NCBI GenBank assembly: GCA_023434205.1
Contig: JAEYTB010000240.1
Location: 1-17,632, forward strand
Direction of reading: 5' to 3'
DNA: 17,632 nucleotides
Origin: Planctomycetota bacterium
GTDB taxonomy: Bacteria > Planctomycetota > Phycisphaerae > Phycisphaerales > UBA1924
Part shown: in pieces, positions 12,780-17,632 of the stretch
Layout of the letters: the number at the start of each line of letters is the position of its first letter
Numbering within the stretch: position 1 is the stretch's first letter
The notes under the pieces: generated by a model
The model's database searches: none
What the model was told of the DNA's origin: nothing
What the model saw: the letters and a program-made list of their open reading frames with translations, nothing else
Position numbers and translations under genes: made by a program

Positions 12780-13715
12780 TTACGCGTGGGCGTGCTCGTG
12801 GCCCTTGGCGTGGTCATGCCCGTGCTCATGACCATGCTCATCGTGGTGATCCATCAGTGAGATAAAGATCGTCGTCAGGAACATGAACACAAACGCCTGC
12901 AGGAACGCGACGAACAGCTCCAGGAACATCAGGGCGAACGCCGCCAGCAGGCTCACGACGGTGATCGTCCCGTTGGTGCCGATGCCGCCGCCCCCGCCCA
13001 CGATCTTCGACACCGCCGTCCCCGCGAAGCCCAGCACCGTCGCGATCAGCACGTGCCCCGCCGTCATGTTCGCGAACAGACGCAGCGCCAGCGCGAACGG
13101 CTTGATCAGGAACTGCCCCGCGGCCTCGATCAGCAGCAGCAGCAAGGCGATCGGGAACATGTACCACGGCAGCCCGCCCATCATGTGCGACACAAAGCCC
13201 ACCGGCCCCAGCCGTACCAGCGCCGCCACGTTGAACACGATCGCCGACAAAACCGCCAGCGTCCCCGTCACCCAGATGTTCTGCGTCGCCGTCCCGCCGA
13301 TCCAGTCCGTGTGGAACCCCACCGCGTGCAGCAGGTCCCGGATCGGCGTCAACCCCAGCAGGTTGTTCACCAGGATAAAGAAGAAGAACGTCAGCAGGAT
13401 CGGCGTGAACTTCTCCGTCCGGTCGTGCAGCAGAGGCCGGATCACCTCATCCCGCAGGTACACGATGAACACCTCGATCAGGTGCGCGAACCGGTTCTTC
13501 GTCACGTACGCCTCGGCCCCCTCTTCCTTGGGGCCGGTCTTGATCTTCTTCGCCGCCCACAGCCCCACGAAGATCATGATCAGGCCAGACAGCACCAGCA
13601 CCCCCTGGTTGCCCGACCACAGCCAGTAGCCGCTCTCGTGAACGATCGCCGGCTGGTTGACCACGTGCTCCAGCGGGTTCGCGGCGGCCAGGGTCGTCAT
13701 CATCGCGTCACGCAT
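12780..13715 (-). CDS. atpB: ATP synthase Fo a subunit
   Basis: A 311-residue multi-spanning a subunit that forms the proton half-channels against the c ring. The key motif FALALRLFANMTAGH (207-221) holds the essential Arg212 (Arg210 in E. coli). Glu197 in LLIEAAGQF and Gln273 in AFLQAFVFMFL are other channel-lining family positions. Hydrophobic helices occur at about 38-55, 104-124, 145-167, 184-205, 213-235 and 251-287. The C-terminus is unusual: residues 290-311 contain ten His with Asp, Glu and Gly, a tail absent from model a subunits. The start ATG at 13715 has AAGGA 10 bases upstream; Met5 or Met6 are alternatives. It follows the AtpI-like gene by 13 bases. Confidence 0.96.
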   Translation of the reverse strand: MRDAMMTTLAAANPLEHVVNQPAIVHESGYWLWSGNQGVLVLSGLIMIFVGLWAAKKIKTGPKEEGAEAYVTKNRFAHLIEVFIVYLRDEVIRPLLHDRTEKFTPILLTFFFFILVNNLLGLTPIRDLLHAVGFHTDWIGGTATQNIWVTGTLAVLSAIVFNVAALVRLGPVGFVSHMMGGLPWYMFPIALLLLLIEAAGQFLIKPFALALRLFANMTAGHVLIATVLGFAGTAVSKIVGGGGGIGTNGTITVVSLLAAFALMFLELFVAFLQAFVFMFLTTIFISLMDHHDEHGHEHGHDHAKGHEHAHA

Positions 13716-13728
13716 GGGTCCCAGTTCC

Positions 13729-14166
13729 TTACTCGTGCCCGCCGGGCGACCCGGCCGTCCTCAGCTCCGCCTTCCGCTGCTCGATCCTCCCGAGCACCCG
13801 CACCGCCATCACCGTCTCCAGGGTCAGCAGGAACACCGCCGCACCCAGCGCCGGCAGCGACAGCGGCCGCCCCGCCAGCTCCGGCGTGCCCGCCGCCGCG
13901 GCGTAGCACACGCCCAGCACGAGCAGCGCCCGCCCAACCCCCGACAGCAGCACCACCAGCCCCCAGTGCTCCGCCCCGATCCGCAGCAGCGCCGGCGCGA
14001 AGCCCACGATCGAGCCGATCGCCAACGCCACCGCCGCGGTCTGGGCCTGCCCGGGCGTCCCGCCCATCAGCCTGGACCCGCCCCACGCCCCCAGCACGGC
14101 CACGAGGCTCCCCACGAGCATGGTGAGCCCGTAGGTGCGACGCGGGATGTCAAGCGGCGTAGTCAA
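13729..14166 (-). CDS. AtpI-like small membrane protein of the ATP synthase operon
   Basis: A 145-residue protein with four hydrophobic segments (about 13-33, 41-62, 67-92, 104-126) and a short charged tail, RIEQRKAELR. Position (just before atpB) and topology match the ATP synthase subunit I / AtpI-like proteins that assist Fo assembly, but sequence motifs are weak, so the name is a contextual inference. The furthest possible start is TTG at 14166, just after an in-frame TGA; ATG at 14121 (Met16) would cut into the first helix. Neither has a clear Shine-Dalgarno, so the start is uncertain. A TATCCT word (complement of 14194-14199) upstream could be a -10 element. Confidence 0.7.
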   Translation of the reverse strand: MTTPLDIPRRTYGLTMLVGSLVAVLGAWGGSRLMGGTPGQAQTAAVALAIGSIVGFAPALLRIGAEHWGLVVLLSGVGRALLVLGVCYAAAAGTPELAGRPLSLPALGAAVFLLTLETVMAVRVLGRIEQRKAELRTAGSPGGHE

Positions 14167-14290
14167 AGTGGTTCAGCGGAAAAATGGGTCTCAAGGATAG
14201 CCAGCCGCCCCCCCGCTGGCGAGAGCCCCGCCCGCTTTGACCCACCCCGGAACGCCCCTCCAGCCCCCGCCCAAGCCCCTTTCCGGGGGC
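14167..14290 (-). other. Gap between atpZ and the AtpI-like gene: hairpin and possible -10
   Basis: No gene is seen in these 124 bases. A hairpin GCCCC/GGGGC (14275-14279 and 14286-14290, loop 6) abuts the atpZ stop codon without a T-run. TATCCT on the - strand (complement of 14194-14199) followed by TTGAGACCCATTTTTCC is the only AT-richer part and could hold an internal promoter for the Fo genes; no convincing -35 is visible. Confidence 0.3.
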
Positions 14291-14650
14291 CTACTTGCGC
14301 CGGGCCTCTTCCCGGGCCCGCTTCTCCGCGGCTTCCTGCTTCTGCGTCGCCCGCACGATCCGGTAGAACGCCAGCACAAACCCCAACCCCAGGCCCACCG
14401 CCGCCCCCGTCGGCGCCGTCCCCCGCCACCGGTCAAACAGCCACCCCAGCGCCGCCCCCGCGATGATGGTGAACACAAAGTCCATCGCCATCGCCCACGC
14501 CCGCCCCATCTGCAGCGTCTGCGATGCGTCCTTCCGGCCGTCCTTCTTCTCCAGCGTCGGCGCCCCCGCCGGCGGCTTCCGCAAAACCTCCGGGATCGCA
14601 AGCCGTGGGTCGTCCGGCGAAGGAGGAGTGGGGGGGTCGGGGTCGGGCAT
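14291..14650 (-). CDS. atpZ: AtpZ/AtpI-family protein of the ATP synthase operon
   Basis: A 119-residue protein with a Pro/Asp-rich disordered N-terminus (1-45), two transmembrane helices (about 52-72, AWAMAMDFVFTIIAGAALGW, and 79-98, GAAVGLGLGFVLAFY) joined by the short loop LFDRWRGTAPT, and a Lys/Arg/Glu/Ala tail. This two-helix shape with a DRWxGTxP-type loop is characteristic of AtpZ/AtpI proteins encoded first in many atp operons, implicated in Fo assembly or Mg uptake. ATG at 14650 has AGGAA 5 bases upstream, overlapping the stop codon of the preceding small gene, so translation is likely coupled. The family call is good; the symbol follows common usage for two-helix members. Confidence 0.8.
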   Translation of the reverse strand: MPDPDPPTPPSPDDPRLAIPEVLRKPPAGAPTLEKKDGRKDASQTLQMGRAWAMAMDFVFTIIAGAALGWLFDRWRGTAPTGAAVGLGLGFVLAFYRIVRATQKQEAAEKRAREEARRK

Positions 14651-14656
14651 GCTTTC

Positions 14657-14875
14657 CTACAGGTCGGTAGACCTGCCCTCGCGGTGATCCTTGAGCGCCT
14701 CATCGACGAGTGCGCTCAACTTGCCAGCCTTCGCATCGGACTCAATCTGACGATCCCACTGCTCGGCGTCGTAGGTGGTGAACCACTCCCGGAACCGCGC
14801 GAAATCGTCCTGAGAGAGTTGACTCACTCGGTCGATGGCATCGTGCAGGCTTGCGGCATGTCCCATCTGTCCCAT
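14657..14875 (-). CDS. Small antitoxin-like protein without a neighbouring toxin
   Basis: A 72-residue soluble protein from ATG 14875. Its C-terminal half, FREWFTTYDAEQWDRQIESD then KAGKLSALVDEAL and DHREGRSTDL, resembles short proteins I know as partners of RelE/ParE-type toxins (pattern FxxWFxxxDAxxWDxQIExDxxxGKLxxLxxEALxDxxxGR). No toxin gene is adjacent: alaS is upstream and atpZ downstream. Three in-frame ATGs (14893, 14875, 14866), each followed by GGAC, are possible starts. 14875 is chosen because GGAGGG lies exactly 5 bases upstream. Codon use is less G/C-extreme than in alaS. It is a likely orphan antitoxin or domesticated regulator; function unproven. Confidence 0.72.
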   Translation of the reverse strand: MGQMGHAASLHDAIDRVSQLSQDDFARFREWFTTYDAEQWDRQIESDAKAGKLSALVDEALKDHREGRSTDL

Positions 14876-14896
14876 GGGTCCCCTCCGTCCCATCTC

Positions 14897-17632
14897 TTAC
14901 ATCACAATCCGCAGCGCCGCCGTCCGCGCCGCCCGGATCGCCTCACCCACCTTCCCAACATCCGTCCCGCCCCCCTGGGCCGCGTCCGGCTTCCCACCGC
15001 CCTTGCCGCCCACCACCGCCGCCGTGTCCCGCAGCCAGTCCCCCGCCTTCAGCCCGCGCGCGATCAACGCCTCGGGCACGCCCGTCATGATCGCCACCTT
15101 GCCCCCCGCCGGGTCCACGCTGAACAGCATCACCGCCGCCTTGGGCGCCTTGTCGCGGATTGTCTTCATCGCCGCCTGCAGCGCCTCGCGGTTGTCCCCC
15201 GCCTCCACCGTCGCCACGATCACCTCCTCGTTGGCCGTCAGCGCCGACTCCGCGATCCCCTTCGCCTGACGCACCGCCTCGTCGCGCACCGCCGCCCCCT
15301 GCTTCTTCCCCGCCTCCTTCGCGCGCTCCTGCAACCCCGCGATCATCCCGCGGCAGGCCGCCTTCCGCCACACCGGGATCGTCAGCGCATCCACCTCCGC
15401 CGTCAGGTCCTGCACCGCCTTGGCGAGCTCCCCATCCGGAAGCCCCCCCGCCGCCGCGATCCGCTTCTCCACCGCGTCCGCGTGCCGGTGCGCCTCCGCC
15501 GCGGCGTCGCCCGTCACCGCCACCACGCGCCGGATGCCCTTCGCCACCGCCTCCTCAGAAATAATCGCGAAGCTCCCGATCTGCCCCGTGCTGTTCACGT
15601 GCGTGCCGCCGCAGAACTCCACGCTGTAGTCCATCCACTTCTCGCTCTTCGGCTCGGCCAGCAGCGCCGCCACAGGCTGCCCCACGCTCACCACCCGCAC
15701 CGGGTCCGGGTACACCTCCCCGAACACCGCCCGCAGCGTGCTGATCTGCTTCGCCGACACCAGGCTCGCCGGCTCGGCGTACACCGGCAGGTCCTCCCGC
15801 ACGCGCGCCGTCACGCCCCGCTCGATCTGCTCCAGCTCCGCCGCGCCGACCGGCTGCGTGTGGCTGAAGTCGAACCGCATCCGGTCCGGCGCCACCAGCG
15901 ACCCCTTCTGGTCCACGTGCCCGCCCAGCACCGCCCGCAGCATCAGGTTGGTCAGGTGCGTGGCCGTGTGGTTGCTCGCCGTCCGCAGCCGCTTGCGCTG
16001 GTCCAGGTTCATCAGCACGCTGTCGCCCACCCGCAGCGAGCCCACCTTCAGCCGCCCGATGTGCAGCACGTACCCGCCAAAGCTCCGCGTGTCCTCCACC
16101 ACAAACTCCGTCCGCTGGTCGCGCTCCACGTTCGCGTTGAGCAGCTCGATCGTCCCGCTGTCCCCCTCCTGCCCGCCCATCTGCGCGTAGAAGCACGTGC
16201 GGTCCACGATGATCCCCACCGGCCGCCCCGCGTGCGTGCTGTGCGGGTGGACCACATCATCAAAGTTCTCCCCGTTCCAGACCGCCTCCACCCGCGCCTT
16301 GATGTCCTTGTTCACGAACTTGTGGCTGTCATCGGTCGCGGGCACGTTCATGTGCTTGAGCCGCGCGACCTCCTCCCCGCCCAGCGTCAGCGTCTTCGGC
16401 CCGCCCTCCTTCGCCGCCCCCCCCGTCCGCGACAGGTCCTTGGCCGCCTCCACCGCCTTCTCAAACCCCGCCGTGTCCACGCGGATCCCGCGCTCCTCCG
16501 CCATCAGCACCGTCAGATCGATCGGGAACCCGTACGTGTCGTACAGCTTGAACGCGTCCGTCCCCGCGATCGTCTTCCCCCCCGCCTCCGCGGCGACCTG
16601 CTCGAACAGCCTGATCCCCCGGTCCAGCGTCTTCCCGAAGCTCTCCTCTTCCTCCAAAATAATCTTCTGCACCCGCGCCGGGTCCTTCCTCAGCTCCGGG
16701 AACGCCCCCCCGAACCGCTCCACCACCACCGGCACGAGCTGCGCGAAGAACCCCGTCTTGGCCCCCAGCATCTGCCGCCCGTACCGCACCGCCCGCCGCA
16801 AAATCCGCCGCAGCACGTACCCCCGCCCCACGTTGCTCGGCACCGCCCCGTCCGTGATCGCGAACGTCAGCGTCCGGATATGGTCCGCGATCACCCGGTA
16901 CGCCGTGTCCACGTTCCCCACGTCCGCGGCACCGAGCCTGCCCGAATACCCGTGCGGCGCGTTGGTCAGCCCCTCGATCGCCGCGAAGATCGGCATGAAC
17001 ACGTCGCTGTCATAGTTGCTCCGCTTGTGCTGCAGGATGCTCACCAGCCGCTCCAGCCCCATGCCCGTGTCCACGTGCTTGGCGGGAAGCGTCACCAGCG
17101 TCCGGAACTTCGCCTCCACCTCCGCCCGGCTCTTGAACGCCAGCTTCCCGCGCTCTGCCTCGGGCGTGCTGTCCCACAGCTGCAGCGCCGCCAGCCCCGC
17201 GTCGCTGTACTCCGCGTTGAACTGGATAAACACGTTGTTCCAGATCTCGATCACATCCGGGTCGCTCTGGTTCACCTTCTCCGGCACCACGCGGCTGCTC
17301 TCGCCCATCGCCACCAGCCGGTCCACGTGGATCTCCGTGCACGGCCCGCACGGCCCCGTGTCCCCCATCATCCAGAAGTTGTCCTTCATGTTCCCCGGCA
17401 GCACCCGCTCGGGCGGCAGGTGCTTCAGCCACAGGTCCCGCGTCTCCAGGTCCGCCGCCACCCCCGCCTTCTCATCCCCGCCAAAGTACGTCGCGTACAG
17501 CGCCGCCGGCGGCAGCCCGTACACCCTTGTCAGCAGCTCCCACGACCAGTCCACCGCCTCCTGCTTGAAGTAGTCCCCGAACGACCAGTTCCCCAGCATC
17601 TCAAAGAACGTGTGGTGGTACGTGTCCTTGCC
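14897..17632 (-). CDS. alaS: Alanyl-tRNA synthetase (5' end beyond the window)
   Basis: The frame is open to the right edge, giving 911 residues; roughly the first 70 are missing. It charges tRNA-Ala with alanine and edits mischarged Ser/Gly. The visible part begins GKDTYHHTFFEMLGNWSFGD of the class II core and continues with GDTGPCGPCTEIH and the motif-3 region DTGMGLERL. The editing-site metal ligands are in HTATH (nt 15956-15970) and CGGTH (nt 15599-15613). The C-Ala/DHHA1 domain ends with Gly-rich GGKGGGKPDAAQGGG. Compared with E. coli AlaRS there is about a 33-residue insertion between FIQFN and DTGMG (nt about 17075-17218). The whole protein, about 980 residues, exceeds the usual 875. 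TAA at 14897 lies 21 bases from the chosen start of the next gene. Confidence 0.97.
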   Translation of the reverse strand, partial: GKDTYHHTFFEMLGNWSFGDYFKQEAVDWSWELLTRVYGLPPAALYATYFGGDEKAGVAADLETRDLWLKHLPPERVLPGNMKDNFWMMGDTGPCGPCTEIHVDRLVAMGESSRVVPEKVNQSDPDVIEIWNNVFIQFNAEYSDAGLAALQLWDSTPEAERGKLAFKSRAEVEAKFRTLVTLPAKHVDTGMGLERLVSILQHKRSNYDSDVFMPIFAAIEGLTNAPHGYSGRLGAADVGNVDTAYRVIADHIRTLTFAITDGAVPSNVGRGYVLRRILRRAVRYGRQMLGAKTGFFAQLVPVVVERFGGAFPELRKDPARVQKIILEEEESFGKTLDRGIRLFEQVAAEAGGKTIAGTDAFKLYDTYGFPIDLTVLMAEERGIRVDTAGFEKAVEAAKDLSRTGGAAKEGGPKTLTLGGEEVARLKHMNVPATDDSHKFVNKDIKARVEAVWNGENFDDVVHPHSTHAGRPVGIIVDRTCFYAQMGGQEGDSGTIELLNANVERDQRTEFVVEDTRSFGGYVLHIGRLKVGSLRVGDSVLMNLDQRKRLRTASNHTATHLTNLMLRAVLGGHVDQKGSLVAPDRMRFDFSHTQPVGAAELEQIERGVTARVREDLPVYAEPASLVSAKQISTLRAVFGEVYPDPVRVVSVGQPVAALLAEPKSEKWMDYSVEFCGGTHVNSTGQIGSFAIISEEAVAKGIRRVVAVTGDAAAEAHRHADAVEKRIAAAGGLPDGELAKAVQDLTAEVDALTIPVWRKAACRGMIAGLQERAKEAGKKQGAAVRDEAVRQAKGIAESALTANEEVIVATVEAGDNREALQAAMKTIRDKAPKAAVMLFSVDPAGGKVAIMTGVPEALIARGLKAGDWLRDTAAVVGGKGGGKPDAAQGGGTDVGKVGEAIRAARTAALRIVM

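Noticed and set aside
14163..14429. An 88-codon - strand frame covering the atpZ-AtpI gap
   Set aside because: Gly/Ala-rich shadow of atpZ that continues into the intergenic region; no ribosome-binding site and no recognisable motif.

Overview
The window is a very GC-rich, densely coding bacterial chromosome segment. It is most consistent with a member of Planctomycetota, probably Phycisphaerae-like. This is inferred from the very strong G/C third-position bias, a TPR-secretin fusion, a PknB-type kinase with a CHASE2-like domain, ATP synthase subunits with signal peptides, and scattered toxin-antitoxin-like small genes. The lineage is an inference from gene style, not from a marker comparison.

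Layout. The left part (1-4991) is on the + strand. It holds the tail of an unrecognised gene, a long untranslated leader rich in hairpins (216-610), a large secretin-family outer-membrane protein with N-terminal TPR-like repeats (611-4057) closed by a strong intrinsic terminator, and a two-gene partner-switching module: a STAS anti-sigma factor antagonist followed by an RsbW/SpoIIAB-type HATPase. Everything to the right is on the - strand, and the two blocks converge with only 9 bp between stop codons.

The - strand, read in its own direction from right to left, starts with alaS (5' end outside the window), then a small antitoxin-like gene, atpZ, an AtpI-like membrane protein, atpB, atpE, atpF and atpH. 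A clear terminator follows atpH, so the F1 genes atpA/G/D/C are not next in line. After it come a PIN-domain gene overlapping a small basic protein gene (a toxin-antitoxin-like pair), pgk, and a cluster of a membrane Ser/Thr kinase with two tandem paralogous lipoproteins.

How they fit together. The atp genes build the membrane Fo sector plus the peripheral-stalk b and delta subunits. The c and b subunits both carry signal-peptide-like N-termini, and AtpB ends in a histidine-rich tail. A hairpin followed by TTTT between atpE and atpF could reduce transcription or stability beyond the highly needed c subunit. The kinase has a cytosolic catalytic domain followed by a CHASE2-like extracytoplasmic region and C-terminal membrane segments. 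The lipoproteins encoded directly behind it are candidates for the same envelope pathway. The most interesting items are the structured leader of the secretin gene, the kinase-lipoprotein cluster, and the small TA-like genes placed in or beside the housekeeping operons.
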